A stretch of DNA of 54,306 nucleotides from Fibrobacter sp. (lineage in GTDB: Bacteria > Fibrobacterota > Chitinivibrionia > Chitinivibrionales > Chitinispirillaceae): assembly GCA_012515615.1 (NCBI GenBank), contig JAAYYB010000195.1, forward strand, positions 1-54,306, in the 5' to 3' direction. How positions within the stretch are numbered: the stretch's first letter is position 1; each line of letters begins with the position of its first letter. Made by a program: the position numbers and the translations under genes. Positions 36,690-44,324 of this stretch are shown here, piece after piece. Under the pieces are notes generated by a model that ran no database searches, was not told the origin of the DNA, and saw nothing but the letters and a program-made list of their open reading frames with translations.

Positions 36690-37745
36690 TTAACCGGAAA
36701 CAGAAAAAACGATTTCAGCCAGACCGCTCCGGATTCTGTTTATCTGATCCCTGTTTTCTCTTCGTCTGGGGTAAATATGATTGCACATAAGAACAAAACC
36801 AGCCCTTTTCTCAGGATCAATCACTATTGCACAGCCGGTAAATCCGGTCTTACCGAACGCCGACCCTGAGCGGTTCTTCCCCATAAAGCTTTCCTGATCC
36901 AGCTCCCAACCCAGCCCCGTATGTGCACCTGTTCCCGAAGATAACTGATTTGTATGCATCATTTGTATCGTTTCAGGCCTGAAAAACCGCTTTCCATCCA
37001 GCTCTCCGCCCTCTAAAAGCATGGAAATAAATTTCAGTATGTCAGGGGCTGTGGAAAAGAGTCCGGCTGACCCTACAACTCCGGGCCGCATCACCCAGGC
37101 ACTCTCATCATGAACCTCACCCCTCACCTCACCACCGCGCCAGGGGTCAATCTCAGTGGGAGCGATTTTTTCCTTTGGAATAGAATCGTTACGGAAAAAA
37201 GTACTGCTCATTGCCAGCGGCTCAAAAAAAGTCTCAGCGGCAAGAATATCGAGTTTTTTTCCGGTACAGCGCTCCAGCAGAAGCCCAAGCAGAATGCTGG
37301 TTGCATTGGCATAGCAGAATTTTTCTCCGGGTTTGAAACGCATCGGGGCATTGAAAATGGCCCTCATGATTCCATCAGGCCCCTCGTTTTTAACATCCGA
37401 TAACCTGAAGTTGAAATCTATCGTATGAGTCAGCAGATGATCAACCGTGATCAGATCCCTGTAAGGCCCGCAGAACTCCGGCACATACTTAACCAGATGT
37501 TCACTTCTGCTTAATCTACCGCTCTCGATGAGTTTAAGTGCAAGACAGGAGACCGGAACAGCCTTGGTAAGCGAAGCTGCATCGTAAACTGTATCTTTCA
37601 TAACCGCATGAGACTTCTGATCGTAAGTCAACCTGCCGGCTGTAAACACCTCAGTTCTGCCTTTAATAATCACCCCCGCCGCACATCCGGGAAATATCCC
37701 GCTGCTCACAGCACCGGAAAGATAATCTCTTATCCTATCAATCAT
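36690..37745 (-). CDS. Serine hydrolase, beta-lactamase/class C family
   Basis: A 351-residue protein of the beta-lactamase-related serine hydrolase family. The SxxK motif is SLTK in YDAASLTKAVP (near residue 60) and the YxN motif is YAN in FCYANATS (near 146). The GKTGFTGCAIV stretch near 304 fills the third, KTG-like position. Members are esterases, peptidases or transpeptidase-like; no lactamase activity should be assumed. No signal peptide is evident. The ATG at 37745 has GGTGA upstream; a GTG at 37754 is the alternative. It overlaps the MATE gene before it by eight bases. Confidence 0.85.
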   Translation of the reverse strand: MIDRIRDYLSGAVSSGIFPGCAAGVIIKGRTEVFTAGRLTYDQKSHAVMKDTVYDAASLTKAVPVSCLALKLIESGRLSRSEHLVKYVPEFCGPYRDLITVDHLLTHTIDFNFRLSDVKNEGPDGIMRAIFNAPMRFKPGEKFCYANATSILLGLLLERCTGKKLDILAAETFFEPLAMSSTFFRNDSIPKEKIAPTEIDPWRGGEVRGEVHDESAWVMRPGVVGSAGLFSTAPDILKFISMLLEGGELDGKRFFRPETIQMMHTNQLSSGTGAHTGLGWELDQESFMGKNRSGSAFGKTGFTGCAIVIDPEKRAGFVLMCNHIYPRRRENRDQINRIRSGLAEIVFSVSG

Positions 37746-39108
37746 ACATTTCACCGCTTTCTATGACACGAATCTGCTTCCATTTTCCCGAGCGGAACCT
37801 GAACCACCAGGTCAGGGCTATCATCATTACAAATGCAGTTGCTGCCGACCACTGGACCCAAAGCCCCATCTCAAGCTTGTCAGCTACTGCCAGAACGGAA
37901 AGAAACAGGCTGTTGGCGATAAGTGATGTCAGCATAGTCCAGCGGGTATCCCCGGCTGACTGAAGAGAAGTGACAAAAATAATATTGCAGGCATCAAGAA
38001 GTGAATAAAGAGCCACGAATCTCATTATAATGATCCCTGTGGAGGAGATCATCTCAAACTGGGAAAGCGGATTATCAGACCTGAAAAACCCGTAAATTGT
38101 TTCAGGAAAAAGTAAAAAAATTGCAGAAAGCAGGATCATCCAGATCTCGGCCATAAAGAACCCGGCATATGTGAGTTTTTCGGCACTGGCAGGATCCCGC
38201 CGTCCCTGAGCCTGTCCCACAAGAATTCCCATCGCCTGCCCAAGACCGATTATCGGGAAAAAGGCAAAACCGTTTATTCTGAAAGCGATATTGGTTGCAG
38301 CAAGCTCGACATCCCCGATTCTCCCTATGAAAAGTACAAAAACGGTCCAGGCAAGCATCTCAAATCCTAACCTGAGCCCGTTAGGGATCCCAAACCTCAT
38401 GAGTCTTTTGAAGAGTTCCGGATCAAAGGCCCGGTCGCTCCAGACCACTGTCTTTGTTTTTCCGGAAAAAAAGAACAGCAGAAAAAGTACAACGGTAATA
38501 AACAGCTGAGCGGCTACTGTTGCCACCGCCGCACCGTCAATACCCCACCGGGGAAAACCAGATTTACCGAAAATAAGCAGATAGTCAAGAACCGCATTTA
38601 CTGCAAAGCCCAGAAGCTGCACTACCATTACGGATCTAGTTTTCCCCTGTCCTGTAAAGAAACCGGAGATGGCAGCAGAGGCTATGGTTGGTAAAGCCCC
38701 CCAGCAGGTGATCTCAAAATACCTCATCTCCAGAATCTTGATACCTTCGGAATGATTTACCCAATTGAAAAGAGGACCTGCTGTAAACCCCAGCGCAAAT
38801 ACTATTGACCCGGAGATAAGCGACAGATACAACCCCTGCCAGGCAGCAGAGGCGGCTCTGTGAGGTCTTGAAGCACCCACATAGTGGGCAACCAGTGTAG
38901 ATGTAAACCCGGCTGTACCCTGAAACGGGCTGATCAGGAAATAGGATGCCATACCTGCCGGTACCACTGCCGCTATGGCATCAGCGGAGAACCATGAAAG
39001 AAAAAGTGCATCGACAAACTGCATCAGCACAACACTTGTCATGGAGAAAATCAGTGGAACAGAGATGGTCAGTATTTCACGCCAGAAAGGCTGTTTTTTT
39101 TCCTGCAT
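37738..39108 (-). CDS. MATE family efflux transporter
   Basis: A 456-residue membrane protein with about 12 hydrophobic segments in two related halves, as in MATE multidrug/Na+ exporters. Typical features are the opening LTISVPLIFSMTSVVLMQFVDALFLSWF, the LDYLLIFGKSGFPRWGIDGAAVATV loop after helix 5, and GQAMGILVGQAQG in the second half. The frame continues to a TTG at 39150, but the ATG at 39108 gives a normal MATE start. It is followed by the serine hydrolase gene with overlap. Substrate unknown. Confidence 0.9.
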   Translation of the reverse strand: MQEKKQPFWREILTISVPLIFSMTSVVLMQFVDALFLSWFSADAIAAVVPAGMASYFLISPFQGTAGFTSTLVAHYVGASRPHRAASAAWQGLYLSLISGSIVFALGFTAGPLFNWVNHSEGIKILEMRYFEITCWGALPTIASAAISGFFTGQGKTRSVMVVQLLGFAVNAVLDYLLIFGKSGFPRWGIDGAAVATVAAQLFITVVLFLLFFFSGKTKTVVWSDRAFDPELFKRLMRFGIPNGLRLGFEMLAWTVFVLFIGRIGDVELAATNIAFRINGFAFFPIIGLGQAMGILVGQAQGRRDPASAEKLTYAGFFMAEIWMILLSAIFLLFPETIYGFFRSDNPLSQFEMISSTGIIIMRFVALYSLLDACNIIFVTSLQSAGDTRWTMLTSLIANSLFLSVLAVADKLEMGLWVQWSAATAFVMMIALTWWFRFRSGKWKQIRVIESGEMYD

Positions 39109-39375
39109 AAGAGGCTTAATATAGAAGATTTGTGGTTTATCGGGGAACAATTCATCATGAGATTACGTGTTTACAAGTTATTTCTTTTCGACACGGCGAA
39201 ATGCCGCAGCAGAAATCATCACTCGCTACACTCAAAGCAAAAGCAGCTGAACACGCTCAGAAGGCAAAAAACTTCAGGCTAATTTAGAGAGCTGAGAAAG
39301 CCTTACCCGGCACCGGATATTTCCCTGTAACCACCTTGGAATCGCAATTGATAGATGGCTGCAGATCGTATTCAA

Positions 39376-39391
39376 TGGCACAGAAATCGCA
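39376..39391 (+). promoter_or_regulatory. Possible sigma-54 promoter before the hemerythrin-like gene
   Basis: TGGCACAGAAATCGCA matches the TGGCAC-N5-TTGCA pattern with one change, and GG and GC are spaced as required. It lies 45 bases before the start codon. No enhancer-binding regulator is in the window. Otherwise 39109-39375 shows no gene. Confidence 0.3.
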
Positions 39392-39435
39392 GTATGTGCT
39401 TTATGCCAAAACAAACAACCTTGCAGGAGGTATCT

Positions 39436-39885
39436 ATGCACGACAAACTTTTCAGCAGGCTTCATCAGGAGCACCAAGAAGTTAAGCAGATAATGATCAG
39501 GATGATGAATTCGGGCACTGAAAAACGCGGGAACCTGGTAAATGAACTGAAAACAGCCCTGCTGCCGCATATGGAAGGGGAGGAGAAGGTTTTTTATACT
39601 GAGATAATGGATAAAAATGAAACACACCAGATCACACTTGAAGCTTTTCTGGAACATCGGGTGGCACGTAACCTCTTTAACGAGCTTGAAAATTCAAGGG
39701 TCGATGCGGACGACTGGCTGGCCAGAACAAAAGTGTTAAAAGATATTCTTGAACATCACATTGAAGAGGAAGAATCGGAGATGTTTGAGGCGACCGAAAA
39801 GATAATCTCTCATGAGAAAATGGACCAGATTTTTAAAAACTACCTGCAGGAGGAAAAAGGTTTCAAAGACAGGCTCGCCGCCTGA
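39436..39885 (+). CDS. Hemerythrin-like (HHE domain) protein
   Basis: A 149-residue helical protein with the metal-binding histidines and glutamates of the HHE family: HQEHQE near residue 12, LPHMEGEEKVFY near 47, FLEHRVARNLF near 71 and ILEHHIEEEESEMF near 102. Such proteins bind a di-iron centre and take part in oxygen or nitrosative stress handling. I chose the ATG at 39436 because GGAGG sits eight bases before it. Anaerobes often carry these genes. Confidence 0.9.
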   Translation: MHDKLFSRLHQEHQEVKQIMIRMMNSGTEKRGNLVNELKTALLPHMEGEEKVFYTEIMDKNETHQITLEAFLEHRVARNLFNELENSRVDADDWLARTKVLKDILEHHIEEEESEMFEATEKIISHEKMDQIFKNYLQEEKGFKDRLAA

Positions 39886-39911
39886 TTTTTATACACACCA
39901 GAAAATCAAAA

Positions 39912-39941
39912 AGCGGCCTGCCAGAAGTAAGGTAAGCCGCT
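39912..39941 (+). terminator. Weak terminator-like hairpin after the hemerythrin-like gene
   Basis: AGCGGCCTGCC and GGTAAGCCGCT can pair over 11 positions with one mismatch and one wobble. The following bases are only moderately T-rich. It lies between two convergent genes. Confidence 0.4.
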
Positions 39942-39972
39942 ATTCTATCTTTACCCGGTGTTAATTTTTCCG

Positions 39973-42330
39973 CTATCTGTTCAGGTTAATGTGTTCTGTT
40001 TTCACCACTCCGTCAATTTCGATTCTCGCAAGATAAACTCCGTTTCTCAGGCCACTGAGCGGTATCTCCACCGGACCCTTATTTACATTCTCGACTTCTC
40101 TCGATAAAACTCTTTTGCCATCCATTGTAAAGATACCCATCCTGATTCTTTTTGATTGTTCAAATTTACAGCAAAGAATTCCGGATGCAGACATATAAAA
40201 CAGAGATGATTTCTCATCCCTATGCAGTTTCCTCAGCATAGTTGCGGAAGGTACCGCGAGTTCGATTTTGTCGACATTCGGCCCGTCCTGACCATTCACA
40301 GTCGCAAAAGTTATGGTGCTCGCTCCTTCAGGAAGCGTAAGGGTGAGATGCAATGTTTTCCATGTGGTCCAGTCCGCGGTTGCTTCGAAAGCCAGAGATG
40401 AAACCTGCACCACACCATTTACAGCGACAGACAGATTCCTTGGTGTCCCGGATCCATTTGAAAAAGTAATCGTTACCTCTCTTTCACCTGAAACTTCGCT
40501 GTAAATAAGGAGATCTACCTTCGAGCCATCAACAGCGGAAAAATTTACATAAGATTCTCCGGAAAAACCGGCGTTTCTGTTTTCCGTTACGGCTTCATTT
40601 AAAGTGCCATCCTCAGCTTCATAGTTATTCTTGTCCTGAGGCAGAAAAGATGCCTTGACAGAGACATTTCTGTCAATCGATTCGATATTGTACACGGCAT
40701 CGGTTCCGGTATGATCACCCTCCCATCCCGCAAATTTCCATCCCTTGATTGCCTCGGCAGTTACAGCTACTTTTGTGCCTTCAACAAAAAGAGTCCCCTG
40801 AGGTGAAAGAGTAACATTACCCCCGGGTGCGGCATCCGCGGAAACAGAGTAATAATTTCGCTCATCCTTGACAAAGTAAGCTGACACGGACTTGTCTGAA
40901 TTCATTAAAACTGTTGCGGGATTTGTATTTCCGGCAAGGTCCCCTGTCCAGTGGTCAAAAAGCCATCCAACGACCGGAACCGCTTCCAGAGTCACAGAAG
41001 CACCCTGACCAAATTTTCCACTTGCGGGAGTAACAGTACCCTCTCCGCCGCCAATCGAAATGTTAAGAGAATATTCAATACTATTGCTAAAAACCAGGCT
41101 GTTTGAAATTGCGCCCAGACCGCCCATCGAATTTGCAGCCCTTACCGTAATGGTGGAGCCAATTGAAACCATAGATGCATCGTAACTGTTAGCGGCAACA
41201 TTTGCCAGATATTTGCCATCCTTGAACACCACCCAGCAGAGAGCATCATCATCATTTTCCCACAGGATTCTCTTGCCTTCCTGCCTGATAACCGGTGCAG
41301 AACACTGAACTGTGAGGTTATGGGGACGCCAGTTGTCTGAACCGCTCAAAACATTTTCCACAGTGTACTTTGCAGCCTCAGAAGCAGAAAGAACCGCTTT
41401 AAGAGTAACAGTCGTGTTATCTTTTGTGTATGTTTTACGACGTCTGCTAAGATCAATAAGGTTACCTGAAGCATCTTTACTGTTGTATTCGGCAAAAACC
41501 TGAGGCACCGAATTCATCGGATTTCCCCATCCTTCCGCTGTCGGCTGTTTCTTCATAGTTGTGTTGAGAAAGACTGCTTTAGCATCGTTCCAGGATCTCC
41601 CCAGTGTAAACCCCTCAACATCACCATCGATGGTGCAGTTATTGAAAACATACCCCCACTCCATGCCGGTTGAAGACGGAGCCGTAAGCGCACTTACTTT
41701 GAGTGCAAACAGTTTGCAGTTCTGGAAATAGACATCTCCGCTACCGCAGATAAAATCGGTGGTCCCATGGATTTCTCCATTTTCCCAGTAAGTTTTGGTG
41801 CCTTTTGAATAATAGGTGTCCTGAGTGCTTAAAAGTTTGACATTCCTGTATATCACCTTCTTGCTCTGCTCCTGAATGGCTACGTGCCGACCCGTTACCG
41901 AATAGGATGAAGGGTTGCCATAGTTAGCCTTGTTGTAAAAGGTCATATCCTGAACATAAAGGTTGTCAGCGTTGTGGAAATACATCGTTGCAGTAATGCC
42001 AATCCCCTCATTTGTAGACTTATTAAAAAGAACCGTATTATTGGTGCTTTGTCCAATAAAAGAGACATTTGCAGTAGAAAACGTGGATTTTTGATTTGAA
42101 TCTCCGGTTAATGAACCGACATTATATTGTCCGTCAGGGAAAAAAATATAGAACCGGTTACTTGAAGATGCAGATTTTGCTGCAGCAGATACTGCGGCTT
42201 TATAATCACCATCTACACCCACAACAAAGTCGAAAGCCTTTTTGGTTACCGCAAATGAAACCTGGGATGACACAAGTACTAAAATCGCTGTAATGACTGA
42301 AGCTGGATAATGGTTCTTTATCTGAGACAT
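39973..42330 (-). CDS. Secreted pectin methylesterase (CE8) with two repeat domains, a CBM and a C-terminal sorting domain
   Basis: Removes methyl groups from pectin. The 785-residue protein starts with a signal peptide (to about residue 27). The CE8 domain (about 32-330) keeps the catalytic aspartates D171 (STQDTYY) and D192 (GTTDFICG) and the arginine R245 (LGRSW). Two glycine-rich repeat domains follow (each with a W-x-x-D-x-x-G or W-x-x-W-x-G-D pattern, about 420-570), then a CBM6/35-like carbohydrate-binding module (NNYEAEDGTL onward, about 570-695). The last 70 residues resemble a type IX secretion (Por) sorting domain (MDGKRVLSREV, LRNGVYLARIEIDG). A good promoter lies upstream. Confidence 0.92.
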   Translation of the reverse strand: MSQIKNHYPASVITAILVLVSSQVSFAVTKKAFDFVVGVDGDYKAAVSAAAKSASSSNRFYIFFPDGQYNVGSLTGDSNQKSTFSTANVSFIGQSTNNTVLFNKSTNEGIGITATMYFHNADNLYVQDMTFYNKANYGNPSSYSVTGRHVAIQEQSKKVIYRNVKLLSTQDTYYSKGTKTYWENGEIHGTTDFICGSGDVYFQNCKLFALKVSALTAPSSTGMEWGYVFNNCTIDGDVEGFTLGRSWNDAKAVFLNTTMKKQPTAEGWGNPMNSVPQVFAEYNSKDASGNLIDLSRRRKTYTKDNTTVTLKAVLSASEAAKYTVENVLSGSDNWRPHNLTVQCSAPVIRQEGKRILWENDDDALCWVVFKDGKYLANVAANSYDASMVSIGSTITVRAANSMGGLGAISNSLVFSNSIEYSLNISIGGGEGTVTPASGKFGQGASVTLEAVPVVGWLFDHWTGDLAGNTNPATVLMNSDKSVSAYFVKDERNYYSVSADAAPGGNVTLSPQGTLFVEGTKVAVTAEAIKGWKFAGWEGDHTGTDAVYNIESIDRNVSVKASFLPQDKNNYEAEDGTLNEAVTENRNAGFSGESYVNFSAVDGSKVDLLIYSEVSGEREVTITFSNGSGTPRNLSVAVNGVVQVSSLAFEATADWTTWKTLHLTLTLPEGASTITFATVNGQDGPNVDKIELAVPSATMLRKLHRDEKSSLFYMSASGILCCKFEQSKRIRMGIFTMDGKRVLSREVENVNKGPVEIPLSGLRNGVYLARIEIDGVVKTEHINLNR

Positions 42331-42392
42331 TAAAACTCCCGGGTTATTTAAGAATATTCTTTTCCTTTTTAATTACAAACTACCTATTACTA

Positions 42393-42421
42393 TATATAGA
42401 ATAAATTAAAAAATCGATCAA
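42393..42421 (-). promoter_or_regulatory. Predicted promoter of the pectin methylesterase gene
   Basis: On the minus strand TTGATC (42416-42421) and TATATA (42393-42398) are 17 bp apart. The start of transcription would be near 42386, about 55 bases before the start codon. The region is AT-rich. Confidence 0.5.
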
Positions 42422-42431
42422 ATGTGAAATT

Positions 42432-42809
42432 ATGCTTTGTTGTATAATAATCTGTACCCGTTTTGAGTACGGCAGGTTAAAAACATTCCTGTGCCTGCCC
42501 GGTTTACCAGACCTCTTTCACATCGTGAAGAATCGCCCTTTCATTGATGGAAACGAGCGGACAGGAGCAGTTTGCGCTATTGTGTTTCTTGCTCTGAACA
42601 GTTACGATTTCACAGCTCCGCAGCAGAAATTCACCGATTTTGTCCTCCCGGTGATCAAAGGCGAACTAAGCAAAGCAGATGCAGCGGTGTTCGTTCAAAA
42701 ATGGGCCAAAAAACTGCAGCGCTCGAATACGGTTCATTTCGCTGGCACCATTTCATCCTCCGCAGGCACAAAGGAAACCAGTTTCCTCTTCCAGTGCCCC
42801 GACCTGTAA
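42432..42809 (+). pseudogene. Decayed Doc (Fic-family toxin) fragment
   Basis: From about 42504 to 42720 the frame clearly encodes the C-terminal half of a death-on-curing (Doc) toxin: DLFHIVKN, PFIDGNERTGA, VFLALNSYDF, then ELSKADAAVFVQKWAKK. The N-terminal half of Doc is missing, and the bases before 42504 do not resemble it. The catalytic histidine of the HPFxDGN motif is arginine here, so the fragment would be inactive even if made. The tail runs over the end of the convergent MATE gene. No antitoxin gene is found nearby. Confidence 0.75.
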
Positions 42810-44164
42810 CGCAGAAAAATCAGAGGTCCAAACATCATAAACATGGAAATTATCACAACCCAGGTGACCCGCGCAGAAGCACCAAAAACAAAAAACATCA
42901 AAAATGCCATTGTCGCGAACATCAAATGCATGGACACCGAAATCACCATGGTCCATAGTGTATCTCCAGCTCCCCTCAGAGCGCCGCTGAACACAGCAAG
43001 TATCGCATCGGCGATTATGTAGAATGCTATGAACCGAACCATGAACTCTGCCAGCTCTTTGATCTGATTGAAACCCGGGGATACTTCTGCCGGATGAAAA
43101 AGGTTTACCATGTTTTCCGCGAAAAATCCGAAAGGAATCAAAAGTAATACCGAATAAGTAAGAGCCAGTTTTAATGCGGAAAATGCAGAGCGCTGCGCGC
43201 TCTGCAAATCTCCTGCTCCGATATAGCGTCCCACCAGACTGGTAACGGCTATACCAACACCTGTTAGAGGGATAAACGAAACCATGTCCCAGTTAAACGC
43301 GATTGTTATCGCTGATGCAACGACAGTCCCCTGTGAATGAAACGCTGTTACCATAAGGGTGAAGCCGGCATGGTTCAGAAAGAATTCCAGTCCCGCCGGA
43401 TATCCTATTGCAATCAGCTCTTTCATCAGAGCTTTACTGTAACGAAAACACCTCATGACTGAGTATTGCTTTACATTTGATTTACTGAAATAGGCGATGC
43501 AGAGTATTAAGAGACCTATGACACCAGAGATTACAGTGCCATAAGCAGCTCCGCGGATACCAAGTTGCGGAAACCCCAGTTTTCCGAAAACCAGCATATA
43601 GTTGATACCAACATTGCAGATCATACTTGCCACATTGGCAATCATAATGATCCGGGTTTTTCCTATGCCACTGAAGAAACTCCCGATGCTGCCTCTGAGG
43701 AGTATCGATATCGACCCAAACATAAGTATCTGAAAATATGGCAGCTGATATTTAAGCTGTTCAGGAGAGATTACTGTCTTCAGGAAAATGAACTTTACAA
43801 GAGGTATGCACGACAATATTACAGGGTAGGCAAGTAGTGAAATAATCAGACTCTGAGTAGTAACCAAAGCACATTTACCGGACCTGTTGGCACCCAAGTT
43901 CCGGGCTACCATAGCCGTTGAGTACCCGATAAGACCTATGAAAAAAGTGGAAAACATAAAGCTGGTTATTCCACCGCCCATGGTAGCTGCCATCTGTACC
44001 GGTCCAAGTTTTGAGAGAAAGAGCCGGTCGGTAAACAACATTACCGTTTCAGATGCCTGAGAAATAAAAAGCGGGGCAGCAATTCTCAGCACCTCCTCCC
44101 CTCCTCCGGGGCCCTGAAGATTGTTTGTCAATAATATCTTCATGTCATTAAGAATTTTTCGCAT
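42734..44164 (-). CDS. MATE family efflux transporter (second)
   Basis: A 476-residue membrane protein with about 12 transmembrane segments and MATE features: PLFISQASETVMLFTDRLFLSKLG near the start, GIGKTRIIMIANVASMICNVGINYMLVFGKLGFPQLGIRGAAYGTV, and LTGVGIAVTSLVGRYIGAGD in the second half. It is distinct from the MATE gene at 37738. The start is uncertain: ATG at 44164, ATG at 44143 or GTG at 44176; none has a strong ribosome-binding site. Its 3' end overlaps the Doc remnant. Confidence 0.88.
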   Translation of the reverse strand: MRKILNDMKILLTNNLQGPGGGEEVLRIAAPLFISQASETVMLFTDRLFLSKLGPVQMAATMGGGITSFMFSTFFIGLIGYSTAMVARNLGANRSGKCALVTTQSLIISLLAYPVILSCIPLVKFIFLKTVISPEQLKYQLPYFQILMFGSISILLRGSIGSFFSGIGKTRIIMIANVASMICNVGINYMLVFGKLGFPQLGIRGAAYGTVISGVIGLLILCIAYFSKSNVKQYSVMRCFRYSKALMKELIAIGYPAGLEFFLNHAGFTLMVTAFHSQGTVVASAITIAFNWDMVSFIPLTGVGIAVTSLVGRYIGAGDLQSAQRSAFSALKLALTYSVLLLIPFGFFAENMVNLFHPAEVSPGFNQIKELAEFMVRFIAFYIIADAILAVFSGALRGAGDTLWTMVISVSMHLMFATMAFLMFFVFGASARVTWVVIISMFMMFGPLIFLRYRSGHWKRKLVSFVPAEDEMVPAK

Positions 44165-44286
44165 AATAAGGTCCACTTGTAACTGAAAATGTTCCTGAAT
44201 ATAAAATTGGCCGGCTCAGGAGAAAAATCTTACGACCGGGGGGCAGTTTAAAAACCTCAGGGGAAACCGGGATTAAAGCGGATATC

Positions 44287-44309
44287 CCGGGCAGATACAT
44301 TTTGCCCGG
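44287..44309. other. Short GC-rich hairpin after the histidine kinase gene
   Basis: CCGGGCA (44287-44293) and TGCCCGG (44303-44309) pair perfectly, 15 bases beyond the stop of the kinase gene on the minus strand. No T-run follows, so it is at best a weak terminator. Confidence 0.35.
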
Positions 44310-44324
44310 ATCAGGTTCAATCAG

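Noticed and set aside
36690-37745. True beta-lactamase and resistance gene
   Set aside because: Has the general SxxK/YxN serine hydrolase motifs but no signal peptide or features specific to class C lactamases; many such proteins are esterases.
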